From Selaginella moellendorffii (lineage: Eukaryota; Streptophyta; Lycopodiopsida; Selaginellales; Selaginellaceae), in the NCBI RefSeq assembly GCF_000143415.4, contig NW_003314279.1, positions 765,824 through 829,823 on the forward strand: 64,000 nucleotides of DNA, given 5' to 3'. The position numbers and the translations under genes are program-made. The notes below the pieces were generated by a model, which made no database searches, was not told the DNA's origin, and saw nothing but the letters and a program-made list of their open reading frames with translations. Of the stretch, positions 11,198 to 20,800 are shown one piece after another (the stretch's first letter is position 1; every line of letters starts with the position of its first letter).

Positions 11198-13012
11198 ACT
11201 GCAAGCTTTTGCTCCTCCTCCAGCTGAACCCTGTATGGGGTTCGATCGACAAGGGCCTTATGCAAGGGTTGGCCGTTCAGCTCAGTCTGCGCACTTTGTA
11301 GAGACCTTAAGTGTTTTGCTAGGGACGCAATCATCATGTTTGCACCCCCGCCACCCCATAGAGGTACAAAGAAGTTCCCATAGTTCTGGGCACCATGCCC
11401 ATGAGCGATTATGCCAAACAAAGACACAGGCAGCTGCATGGATGAAGAGATTGCCTTGGGGGCAGGATTGAGTCGAGGTAAGCACGTCTTTTTTTGGTCC
11501 ATTTTGTCGTGGATGATGCAGAGGTAAGAGTCAGGTCTCTCCATGGAGAGAATCCTGTTATGATAATATGCAGTCCTGTAGCTTCTCTGCTCGATGTTGT
11601 GGTCGAGCCGCCTTTTAACCAACGTCTCTCGCTCTTGAGCGCTGCAAGAATTCTTCGACAAAGCCATTTTGATAGCAGTGCACTCGTCACACTTTGAAAA
11701 GCTGGAGTACTTTCTTATACTCACATCCCTGAACCTGTTGCTCCACAATCTACTAAATCTAGATTGGCTCAGCTTCCTGTAGCCATTACTCTGGAGTTCC
11801 CAATTCACATCTTCCAATATGGCCCCCTTGGTATACATGGAAGGGAGAACTCGTTGGGTGTCTCGTGTTCCATCTTCCAAGAGGCGGGTTTTATGTGGTT
11901 GCTGCTCGCTACATGTCTCGACAAACCTCTTGAAGATTGCTTCTCCATATACAACATGACCCCTGGTTTTGTGCGTACCGTCGTTCCCATGGACTGCTTG
12001 TTGAACCCTTTGTTCCTCGAACTCAGTTTTGATTCTGTAGAATGTGCTTCGAGGGACTCCATAAATGATTCTCCATGCCTTCATGCAGACCAAACCCCTC
12101 TGGAAGACCATGCCCCCCACCTGATGTTCTGAAGCATCAACAGATGATCATAATGCCTCATACACAAAATTGCGAGCTGCCTTCCAGGACAATGTCTTGT
12201 ATCTTGCTCTCTCCTCTTCAATAGCATCCCAATTAGCATGTTGACAGCACCTCCTCTTGCAACAAGCAACTGTCGAGACCATTCGAACCTCCATCGCCAT
12301 TTTTTGCCTTTTCAGTTTGTTGCTCAGATCCCTTTGGCTGCGCTTTAGGAAGGTGTACTTTCTTTTCCCATGAAGAGATGTTCTGTCATCAGTTGTAGTG
12401 GTGTTTGATTGTGAATCCTTCACATTCTCAAACACTAAATGCCTCAATTTCCACCGCACAATGCTTCCAATAGTCAGATTGTTTTCTTCTGTGTCAACAA
12501 CCTTTAAAATCACAACTCCAATATCATCCCAGCCCAATTCTTGATTAGCAACCGCATCTCTTGGATTGACAACTATGGCTAAGCCTTCAGTTACCACCTC
12601 CCCCTCGGGGTTGTTTAGAAACACCTTTGCCTGAATCCATGTAGCACGGTTCTTAAGATCCATGGAGGGAACATGCGTCACACTTGCGTTGTCCTCAACA
12701 TCTGCTTTCTTCTACAGATTTTTCAAGGCAACAACAACATTTACCCCGACGACCATCTCTCCTCGTTCAATAGCGACCACATTCCCATCGAAAATAGTCT
12801 TTACTGATACAGCAGCATTGCCTTCCCCAAGCCTTTGACAGTGTATAACAAAGTTCCGATCCATAGACACAAGGGTCCCTTTTGCAACTCTCTTCCCACC
12901 ATTCAAAATGTAAACCTTTTCCCCAACCCTGAAGGCCATTTTGAAAGTGCAGAAAAGAAGTTAAGACCATACAAAAAATGATTGGAGAATGGCCTAAATC
13001 ATAACATACCAA

Positions 13013-13034
13013 ATAGCATAAGGCCACATGCCAT
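13013..13034. repeat. 22-bp palindrome copy
   Basis: ATAGCATAAGG followed by CCACATGCCAT, about 75 bp upstream of the minus-strand gene start. Confidence 0.65.
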
Positions 13035-13082
13035 TATTCAAACATGCTATTGACACCCATGTGAAATTTCACATTCACAAAA

Positions 13083-13104
13083 TTGGCATGAGCCCTCATG
13101 CCAT
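13083..13104. repeat. 22-bp palindrome copy
   Basis: TTGGCATGAGC followed by CCTCATGCCAT, followed by a small palindrome TAGTGGTACCACTA. Confidence 0.7.
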
Positions 13105-13118
13105 TAGTGGTACCACTA

Positions 13119-13310
13119 ATGGTATGAGGCCTCACGCTATCTTTGGCCCCTGCTAGCCTGTTGCTATATTCCTTTTGCCTTGCTGCAACTGTATATATTT
13201 TTGTGTGCGTGACTAGTCACCCATACAAAAATATATACAGTTACAGCAAGGCAAAAGGAATATGGCAATAGGCTAGCAGGGGCCAAAGATGGCATGAAGC
13301 CTCATGCCAT
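13119..13310. repeat. 192-bp near-perfect palindrome
   Basis: The arms 13119-13214 and 13215-13310 are reverse complements with about nine mismatches in 96 and no spacer; the centre is GTGACTAGTCAC. Each arm ends with a copy of the 22-bp palindrome (13119-13140 and 13289-13310) and contains TTTGGCCCCTGCTAGCC. It sits upstream of the minus-strand gene and before the plus-strand gene. As RNA it would form a long hairpin; as DNA, a cruciform. Confidence 0.9.
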
Positions 13311-13386
13311 CTTGATATACACACAGCTATAGGCAAGTAAAAACATACATGACAATATGCTAGCCATGAAATTGCAAGGGCCCAAG

Positions 13387-13408
13387 ATGGCATGTGGCCT
13401 TATGCCAT
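13387..13408. repeat. 22-bp palindrome copy
   Basis: ATGGCATGTGG followed by CCTTATGCCAT. Confidence 0.75.
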
Positions 13409-13968
13409 TTCTAAATGTGGTCCTAAGCCATTCCATGGTGAACATACCAGGAAGCACAAGTGCCGAATATCAAGAGGAAGCGGTAGCCACACCAAAGACA
13501 GTGCCGCTCGCAACATCGCAACTACTCGTAGCGCCGCTCGCACAAACTGCCACTCGCATAAACTGCCGCTCGCAATGGCGCTCGCAATGCCGCAACCGCT
13601 TGTAGACGCATAAACCACAGCTCACAACGCTGCTTACACAAGCAGCGCTCGCTGTGCTCAGTGGAACCAAGAACACGGCACACAAAAATGATAGACCTAG
13701 GAATGAGTTCGAGAATTCAAAAATAACACACGCTTGAACGTCACATCAAATCCTCTGACAAACCAGATCTTATGATTCCTCTGTCAAATTTCAAACTGAG
13801 TAGCTTCTAGACTTTGCTGTCGGAGGTTGAACTTTGTCACATCATGTCCTTGCCTTGATCCAGCTGTGCCATATCAGTGATTCGAACTTTGCCATGCCGT
13901 GTCAGCGATCCGCGCCAAGATTATTCGCCGTGTAAAGGAATAATTATGCTGTGTGTGTACGTCCATTT

Positions 13969-13993
13969 ATGGCAATATAAGGCCACACGCCAT
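13969..13993. repeat. 22-bp palindrome copy with 3-bp insertion
   Basis: ATGGCAATATAAGG followed by CCACACGCCAT; three extra bases in the left half. Confidence 0.6.
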
Positions 13994-14399
13994 TCAAAGA
14001 ATAATGCTAGTCAAGCATTTTTGGTGCATTTTTGGGTTCAAAATTGCATGAGCCCACACTCTATAAAGTTTATCTGTACCAAAAATAGAAAAAGCTTTAT
14101 TTACTTGGGAATTTAAGTGGTTGAGGCATTTTTAAACTTACAAACACATGCCCTACTTACATTCCTTTGGTTGCTTAAAATTCAAAAATATTATAAACCT
14201 TTCTTTTTGCATTTTCAATGTTTTCAATTATGGTTATTGATTTTCGCAGGACTAGCCTAGTAATCTATTTGCATCCCGTCATGTTTATAGCTAGCTTTCG
14301 TTTGTCCCCTTCGCTAGCCTGAGATACATCTGCTCGGCATCTGCCTCTTACAGCATTTGCCCAGAAAGGGCATCTTTCTTCACGCAGCATTTGCCACAT

Positions 14400-14426
14400 G
14401 TTTAGGGTTTAGGGTTTAGGGTTTAG
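14400..14426 (+). repeat. Short interstitial telomere-type repeat
   Basis: Three full TTTAGGG units followed by TTTAG, the plant (Arabidopsis-type) telomere unit, inside the DNA element. Confidence 0.8.
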
Positions 14427-14899
14427 CAATTCAGTAGCTTGATAAACATGCAAATACAGAACTTGATGCAAAATCCTTTGATATGTCACAATGCCCCTAG
14501 GACCATAAACACATTTCAATAGAGAGGGTCCTTTCATTTCATAACTCCTTACGTAGATCTTGGTGAAACCAGAGTTAGTGAAGTTGGTTTCTTGTGATCC
14601 CGCATTTGATTGTGATGTCCCTTTGCAGTGTCGATGGAAAGGTCAATGCACACCAAACTGTAGAATCTTGGAGCAAAATAACAATCGGATCTATGGCAAA
14701 TGCCTCTGAAACATTGTAAAGCTCGTGTGGTCTCGTGTGGTGTCCGATCGAGATGCTTCTTTGCAGGGTCATCAAGAAGGACATTGTATACCATTCTGTA
14801 AAATCTAGTTGCGATCTAACGGTTGGATCTCCAGAAAACTCAAAACAATCTCACGCGTGTTAGAATATTCTAGGAATATACTCCTATATGCCCCTGAAA

Positions 14900-14921
14900 A
14901 TGGCATGCGGCCCCATGCCAT
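14900..14921. repeat. 22-bp palindrome copy
   Basis: ATGGCATGCGG followed by CCCCATGCCAT. Confidence 0.75.
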
Positions 14922-15709
14922 TCAAGAGATAACGCCAGATGACGCCGAGCATTTTTTGGTGCATTTTTTGGGATCAAAATTGCATGAGCCCACACGCTTG
15001 AATGTCACATCAAATCCTCTGACAATTTATTTAGCTGAACATCTGGCATTTTTGGAAATACAAGATGCTTTGGAATATCCAATCATGCATGGTATAAATA
15101 TAGCGAGGGTATTAAATGATATCCCAATCATGATCTTTCTTTTGGATTTTGCGTGCATGCAGTCCGAGGAATGATGACGTTGCGGATTTCTTTTGGATTT
15201 CACGTGCATGCATGCGCGCGGCGATCCAGAAATTAATGGTGGCGCCCAAGTCCGAGGAATGATGACGTGGCAGGATTACCAACCGTCGTGACATTTCGCG
15301 CGTGTGAGGTTAGGTTTTGCATTTTGCTTCATACTCGCGCTCGCATCGCGCTCCCACTCGCGATCACGCTCACATTCGCGCTCATCTACCTTCTCTACAG
15401 GTTTCTCGTGTGCATCGGCATCCACTCGCGCTTGCATCACACTCGCGCTCGCATCGCGCTCGTGTGCATCGGCGTCCACTTCAAGACACACCTAGTTTGT
15501 AACTTCGCCGCCAACTCCGCCGCCCACTCCGCCACCCACACGCAGCCCACTTGGCATCCCGGGAGATTTCAGCGCCACTCTCCAACTGTAAGTGGCAGAG
15601 TAGCCTTGCTGCTACGATCTGCTGCACACACAGTGCACATTTGCCAGCGAGTCCGGTTGTCACGCCTCCATTCGGCTTCAAATGGTAAGTCTTTTAGGCC
15701 AAGTAGAAA

Positions 15710-15731
15710 ATGGCATGAGGCCACATGCCAT
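15710..15731. repeat. 22-bp palindrome copy before a 3' splice site
   Basis: ATGGCATGAGG followed by CCACATGCCAT, then TCAG; a GTAAGT donor lies at 15685, so a 51-nt intron ending at 15735 is plausible. Confidence 0.75.
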
Positions 15732-15786
15732 TCAGTAGCAACATTGGCATGCACCGATTGGGCTCTCGAGTGCAGTCTGGATACAG

Positions 15787-15808
15787 ATGGCGTGTAGCCT
15801 CACGCCAT
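15787..15808. repeat. 22-bp palindrome copy
   Basis: ATGGCGTGTAG followed by CCTCACGCCAT, then CTTAGGATGCAG, an acceptor-like end. Confidence 0.75.
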
Positions 15809-15846
15809 CTTAGGATGCAGCCTCAAGACATCTGATGTAGTGGTGA

Positions 15847-15868
15847 ATGGCGTGTGGCCTCATGTTAT
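15847..15868. repeat. 22-bp palindrome copy before a 3' splice site
   Basis: ATGGCGTGTGG followed by CCTCATGTTAT, then TTCCAG. Confidence 0.7.
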
Positions 15869-17099
15869 TTCCAGCTGCTAGCTTTTCATCTGTCAGCTCT
15901 AATTGTTGTGCATTTCTGAACAGGCGAGGAATTGCGTTCTTCTTCCAGCCACTGTCAATGTGGATGTAGAGAAGGGGGAGGAGCTCACCAGTTGGACTTT
16001 CGGGATGGAAGGCGAGGATCTGAGGCTGTACAACACAGATGGTGGGAGAAAAGAATGCATGGGGATCCTCATCCAAGTGACAGACACTCCATGCAGTTCC
16101 ATGCAAGAATATGGACTGGCACTTGTGGTAGAGACAGCGTCTGCCTTCAAGATCCACCTTGCACATCCTAGCGGCTTCCCGGAGGGGGGCAGCGGCTATG
16201 AGGAATTCCTAGAGGGAGCTAGGGAGAGGTTGTCCAGGAGGCCCACAATTTCAAAGACGCTGCGGGTCTATGAAGATCACATGGAATCCACGGACCTCAC
16301 CTACGGCGATGTTCAAAAACTATATTTCAACATTGAGCCGTTGAGAGTGCCTCCAGTTCGCGAAGCGAAGGGGAAGGGGGTCGATCTGGAAACTACCCCG
16401 AAGCAGAAAAGGGTGGTCAAGCTCAAGCCGACGTCCGACTCTCCTCCAAAAAAGAAGCTACTCGGTGATGCCATTGCCTCGGGTTCGAACACTACACCCA
16501 CCAAAAAGAAGAGCCGCAAAGAGCAAAAAGAGCAAGAAGAGGTAGCAAAAATTGTCGCAGATAATAGTACTTGTTACTATTCCAACAAAGTATATACAAT
16601 CGACGTGAGCCATATCGACATCCAAAGCAAATACAACCACAGGCTAGTATCTGATGAGTGGGTGGAGAAACTAAAGCAGAAGATGCTGGCAAGTCCAGTA
16701 ACACCCGACATCGCAGATGTGATCCCCTACTACCGAACAATGAAGGGCAAGACGAGGTTTCCAGACTTGATCAATAGGAAGGTGTTGGACGATCAGAACA
16801 TCCGGTTCTATGCCGTCTCTAGGCAGCATTCTAGCTTGGCGATGCAAGAGATAGTTGTGGATATTATGGTGGGCGAGGAGGTGAAGAAAGTCTTCAAGAC
16901 AAGAGTTGTCCGCCTGATAAAAGGCAACTCGCCCCTCCGATCTATCATATACATCTCCCACGCGCAGAATGTCAAGCAAGAAACGTGCTACAAATCGGGT
17001 CTGCACGAGACATTGGCACGAACACGGAAGCTTTGGGTTCAACTGAAGAAGCCACAAAAACCAGGACAAGGACGTGCACTAGCAACTAGCGCCTGGCAG

Positions 17100-17153
17100 G
17101 TAAGCCTTGTTGCATGTGGCATAGCATGTGGCCTCACGCCATTTCCATTGCAG
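17100..17153 (+). other. 54-nt intron carrying a palindrome
   Basis: GTAAGCC to CCATTGCAG, phase 0. The palindrome copy ATAGCATGTGG/CCTCACGCCAT (17121-17142) lies 11 nt before the splice acceptor. Translating through it inserts 18 residues (starting VSLVACG) that look foreign to the protein. Confidence 0.7.
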
Positions 17154-18614
17154 GAATTCTCGAGTCTTCTCTCGAAAACACTAGGGGTCAATGACACACT
17201 CAGCATCCATAACATTCTACTCGCGACAAAAGTTGTTTTTGACAAATGGGTAGATGTGCTGAGGAGGTACCATGACGGGGAGTTACTAAACTCAATGGGT
17301 GTGGAGGACGGCCAGAAGCCCAATGATTTGAAGCTCAACGCCTTGCGTTTCTTGTGGTCTCTAGACGACGACGACCTTTTGACAGTGGCTAATGCTCTTC
17401 TACGTGGTGAGGTAGTCTTCAACAAGACCAAAATGACTCCCGGCCATATTGTGACATACGAGGACTTGTGCACGACTCTGAGAGCTCGTGCGCTATTGAA
17501 GGATTGGATCTTCGAGCAAGTGGCCGTGGAGAGGGTGAGCATCGACACCACGCAAGAGATGATGGAAGCGCTGGATTTGTCAAATGAAGACATCGACGAG
17601 TACGTGAAGGGGGCCCCCAAGTTCATCGATCTGCTGCGGGATGCCACGAAAAGTAAAGCTGAGAAGTTGGATCAATATCCAAATTTCATTAAGAGGGATG
17701 TCGACCGCCGGCTTCAGAAACAGCTCGACCCCGCAGCAGAGGCCTATCGAGAACCTTACCGGGTATACTTGAATTTGGATGAGGATCAAAGGTGGAGGAG
17801 CATCATTTCCCGCGGAGATGAGCAGGTCAAGAACATCTTTTGTGTGATGGACTTCACAAACGAGGAGATCACTCATGCAGACAAAGTCAGCTCCATCATT
17901 GACTTAATGGTGGGACTTGCGGAGGTGGAATCTTCAGTCCACTATATGATCTACGACTCCGAATCCTATCACAAGTTCTGGAAGGCCTTGAATGAGGTGA
18001 AGGCTCGGTTGAAAGGCAAGGAGATGCGGGAGATCCATGGGATAATGGCTAAGAAGAAGATACCGACAAATGTCCGCATCTTCACACTCGCCCTTGTTAT
18101 TGGTCCTGCAGCAGAGTGGGACTGGAGTGACTTCCCAGCTTCGTTCGACAAGGCCGATCGAATTGATCTGAGGGAGGTCAATTTACCCGTGCCTGAGGAA
18201 CTGAAGACGGCTATGGAGCTTTCGAATCCAAAGAAAGCTCCAGGTGCAGCATGGGAAATGCTCAGCTGGGTCTTCAACGCAATAGCGGGTGGGTGACCTG
18301 CTTCCGACTCCAAGGGCAAATGCGTTGTCGAGTACAACTGTGGCGGACTATTCTTTCGAGCCGCACTACTCAAGGGTGTCCCGTGTGTTGCAGTGACAAA
18401 CTCCATTGAAGAGGTGACTTCAATGGAGCATATAATTACAGTTGCCAAAGAAAAACAGTATCTTCTCTGCGAACCTGGTGAGTACACACTTTAAGTTTAA
18501 ACGTTATCTCACAAGCTTTTTATGCAGGAGCGTGGCCACCCCCAGATGCTGAAACGGTGTTAACAGCTACTGTTGAAGATACCCATGTTGGGTTGAGCTC
18601 ACAACCTGCACAAG

Positions 18615-18652
18615 GTAAGGTCACGTGAGGCCTCACGCCATTTTGATTATAG
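18615..18652 (+). other. 38-nt intron made mostly of the palindrome
   Basis: GTAAG, then palindrome GTCACGTGAGG/CCTCACGCCAT (18620-18641), then TTTGATTATAG. Removal keeps the flanking frame open in phase 1 (LSSQPAQ joined to DRCEYSD). This is unusually short for a plant intron. Confidence 0.65.
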
Positions 18653-18742
18653 ATCGTTGTGAATATTCAGACATGAGGACTGAAAAGCGCACTGGTGGCG
18701 CGTCGAAGAAGGACAAACAGACAAGCAATAGGAAAAAAGGAG

Positions 18743-18791
18743 GTACAAATTATATTTGCAATGGCGTGTGGTCTCATGCCATTCCTTGCAG
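18743..18791 (+). other. 49-nt intron carrying a palindrome
   Basis: GTACAAATT to CCTTGCAG, phase 1; palindrome ATGGCGTGTGG/TCTCATGCCAT at 18761-18782, nine nt before the intron end. Confidence 0.65.
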
Positions 18792-18951
18792 GAGACACTT
18801 CTTCAAAGGCAAAATAGGCAAGCACCAGCCAAGCTCAAACTGACAGTGGTCATAAAAAGCGAAAGCACGTTGGACAGTCGTCGGGATCAGAGGCGTTTGA
18901 TTCGAAAAGGAAGAAGGGCAACGAAAAGATGATAGATAATGCCTCGCGGTT

Positions 18952-18973
18952 ATGGCGTGTGTGCTCATGCCAT
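18952..18973. repeat. 22-bp palindrome copy before a 3' splice site
   Basis: ATGGCGTGTGT followed by GCTCATGCCAT, then TCATTGCAG ending 18982. The donor is uncertain (GTTATGG at 18949 leaves a one-base frame mismatch), suggesting an indel at this boundary. Confidence 0.7.
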
Positions 18974-20168
18974 TCATTGCAGATCAAGGGCTGAGTGAAA
19001 GCAGGCAGTCACCACCTCCTGACTCAGATTCCTATGGCGGACTCCCCTTCCCCAATCTCAATGGAGAGGTACAATGGATGAGGGATGCTTTTCAAGTCAG
19101 GGCCACGTTTTTCTCATCTCGTCGTCTTCGAAGGGTGCAAGAACGTGCAGAAACCATGTTAAGACAGACGGGTGAGGATACGGTCCTAGGTCACACACTA
19201 AAACAGGCTATGGATGTCTTGTATTTTGAGATGGAGACTCGGCCAGATGATTTTCCCAAGATGGTCCTGGAAGAACAAGCCATCCAGCCTGAGCAGCCTA
19301 TGGAAGAAATGTAGGAGGGGGATGAGGAGCCAGAGAAAGATAATGAGCAGGAAGAGCAGAAGGACGAAGAGGAGGACAAAGAAGAGGAGGATGAAGAGGA
19401 CTTGGATGGTCCTCACAATGGTGACGATCACAATAACGACGACGACAATGATGACGACGATGGCCAACCTGAGGTGGCCAAAGAGCAGCGGAGGAAGGTC
19501 ATACAAGACAAACCATCAGGTAAATAATAGTACATCCATTCCTAACCTTTTACCATTTCTAACATTGTCCATGTAGGTCGCAGAGCAAATGGTAAGTAAA
19601 GATTATTCAGTTGAATTTACAAACTCTAGCCTTTAGTGTCGAGGAAGGATAGTGCCAAGCAAGGGTCGAAACGTATGTCCAATCCTTTAGAATCAGCAGT
19701 GCGCCCAAGTGATATCGGTCCTAGTTCCTCAATAGCAGTTGATGGTAAATACAGTATAGTCGATTCAATGTGCGAATGAGTTTGTTTTTAGTAGCACGGG
19801 AGGATACCATCTCAATCGAAGGGAGATATTTGGACATGCATATGGATCCGCCAGTGGACTCTACTTGCCTGCAAGAGTCATCAGAGCTGGTGGAGGCTAC
19901 TATCCATATCAACGCCAAGCAAGCTGACCACGCTCCACTTGATGCTGCCCATACCACTGAGGCAATCTTGTCCACGTATCCAACTGACGGTGACCAGGCG
20001 CCATTGGACCCGCATGAGGCCGCCCCAGCCGCCGAGCCGGTCGTATCCTCATTTCTAACGGACTCAACGTGTGCCCAATCGTTTGACTACGCGCCATTGG
20101 AACCTCCCTACACCGCCCCTGCTGCCTGTTCGGTCATGTCCACTTTGCCAACGGAGGCACCAGCTGAA

Positions 20169-20190
20169 ATGGCGTGTGATCACACGCCAT
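20169..20190. repeat. 22-bp palindrome copy, perfect, in coding repeat
   Basis: ATGGCGTGTGA followed by TCACACGCCAT, a perfect dyad. It reads in frame as MACDHTPS, in register with the coding repeat unit seen as SFDYAPLE at 20079. Confidence 0.8.
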
Positions 20191-20243
20191 CGGAACCACC
20201 CCATGCCACTGTTGAGCCAGTTGTACCAGAGTCTACAGCTGAA

Positions 20244-20265
20244 ATGGCATGTGCCCACACGCCAT
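20244..20265. repeat. 22-bp palindrome copy in coding repeat
   Basis: ATGGCATGTGC followed by CCACACGCCAT, reading as MACAHTPS in the next coding repeat unit. Confidence 0.8.
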
Positions 20266-20603
20266 CGGATGCGATTGACCCCACATTGCAGAGGAGAGTA
20301 TTTCCGCCCTTCACGTTTCCTTGACCAAAACCCTCTCAATGACCATCGGGAGCACCATTCGCTAATATTGTAGATGGTAAAATTGACTTGAACCATTTTT
20401 TATGCTGACGCATTTCATTTCAGAGTCACGGCGAAGGTATTGTATCATTTTTGATCTGAATGGTGTCCTTCTCTCCCATGAGCGTGGCTCGTCTTCGAAT
20501 GTCACTGCACCCTCCAAAGCCTGCGGTCGCAAGTTGGTCAAAAGAGACAGATTCATGTTTTATTTCGTTAAAGTGGGACTTATTCAGTATAGTGGGACAT
20601 TAA

Positions 20604-20625
20604 TTAGCATGTGTCCACATGCCAT
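20604..20625. repeat. 22-bp palindrome copy in nested element
   Basis: TTAGCATGTGT followed by CCACATGCCAT. Confidence 0.7.
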
Positions 20626-20778
20626 TTCCTAGTACTTAATTAATATTTATTAATATTTCTATCAGTTTTTTAATTTATTTTTTAATATTTTACAATATTA
20701 TAACACAAAATCATATGAAAAGTTTTTAATTTATAAATTATAAAGTTAAAACTTCAATTTTTTATTGTTGTTATAAAA

Positions 20779-20800
20779 ATGGCATGTGGCCACACACCAT
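20779..20800. repeat. 22-bp palindrome copy in nested element
   Basis: ATGGCATGTGG followed by CCACACACCAT, near the right end of the nested element. Confidence 0.75.

Larger units (their letters stand above)
9871..12939 (-). pseudogene. DUF7869-type RNase-H-fold protein, candidate transposase
   Basis: Four open segments (12939-12712, 12681-12148, 12120-10474, 10449-9871) share one minus-strand frame and are separated by in-frame stops (TAG at 12712, TGA at 12148, TAG at 10474 and at 10459). The main 548-codon segment has a helix-turn-helix-like start (PRSTFYRIKTEFEEQ), the block RFRDVSIRKYSSFSKCDEC, then HDKMDQKKTCLPRL, QTNNAGSENKNMYIFAYL and GHTHEDVDAMFSHLAE. I know these last three blocks from DUF7869-type proteins, where they plausibly supply the acidic residues of an RNase-H fold. 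In the second block the expected Asp is Asn (QTNN). The C-terminal segment (10449-9871) has a BAH-like feel (VLIRPSNKKQMIWVGRCI). At least one stop may lie in a tiny intron: 12744-12712 reads GTAAATG to CTGTAG in 33 nt. Two palindrome copies are inside the frame. A role in moving the element is inference. Confidence 0.65.
13311..15925. other. Upstream region of the plus-strand cargo gene
   Basis: Beyond palindrome copies, this stretch has two clusters of GCTCGCA/CGCTCGC words (13500-13650 and 15325-15475) that create spurious open frames on both strands. A direct repeat of about 35 bp (13727-13764 and 14989-15022, containing GTCACATCAAATCCTCTGAC) is present, as is a second direct repeat (about 14027-14055 and 14965-14995, containing AAAATTGCATGAGCCCACAC) and a short tandem duplication with GTCCGAGGAATGATGACGT (15161, 15250). 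Plausible 5' exons and introns occur near 15685 (GTAAGT) and 15735 (acceptor ATTCAG, right after a palindrome). I cannot fix the first exon or promoter. Confidence 0.4.
15926..18948 (+). pseudogene. ParB-like / amino-methyltransferase-like element protein (cargo gene, part 1)
   Basis: The open frame 15903-18296 begins before a likely acceptor (TTCTGAACAG, ending 15925). It continues in frame past a TGA (18294), through introns 17100-17153 (54 nt, readable because it is 3n without a stop), 18478-18527, 18615-18652 and 18743-18791, and past a TAG (18815). Residues about 229-315 resemble a ParB N-terminal domain (NHRLVSDEWVEKLKQKM, later FYAVSRQHSSLAM, like the GQHR motif). They are followed by YISHAQNVKQETCY. 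Near 18180-18410, LSNPKKAPGAAWEML, then CVVEYNCGGLFFRAALLKG and AVTNSIEE follow the order of the KP-x-x-L and F-x-G-x-G-x-x-x-x-AA-x-x-x-G SAM-binding blocks of N6/N4 amino-methyltransferases. The catalytic DPPW is not recognisable. The tail is Lys-rich with possible nuclear signals (HKKRKH, KRKKG). ParB-methyltransferase fusions are known from phages and mobile elements; here the assignment is inference. Confidence 0.55.

Noticed and set aside
15304-15502. Arg/Ser-rich open frames on both strands
   Set aside because: They come from CGCTCGC-type microrepeats and are open in opposite strands with mirror-like composition.
19198-19506. 102-codon hydrophobic minus-strand frame (apparent membrane protein)
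   Set aside because: It is the complement of the Asp/Glu-rich coding stretch of the cargo gene; GAY/GAR codons read in reverse give Val, Ile, Leu and Phe.
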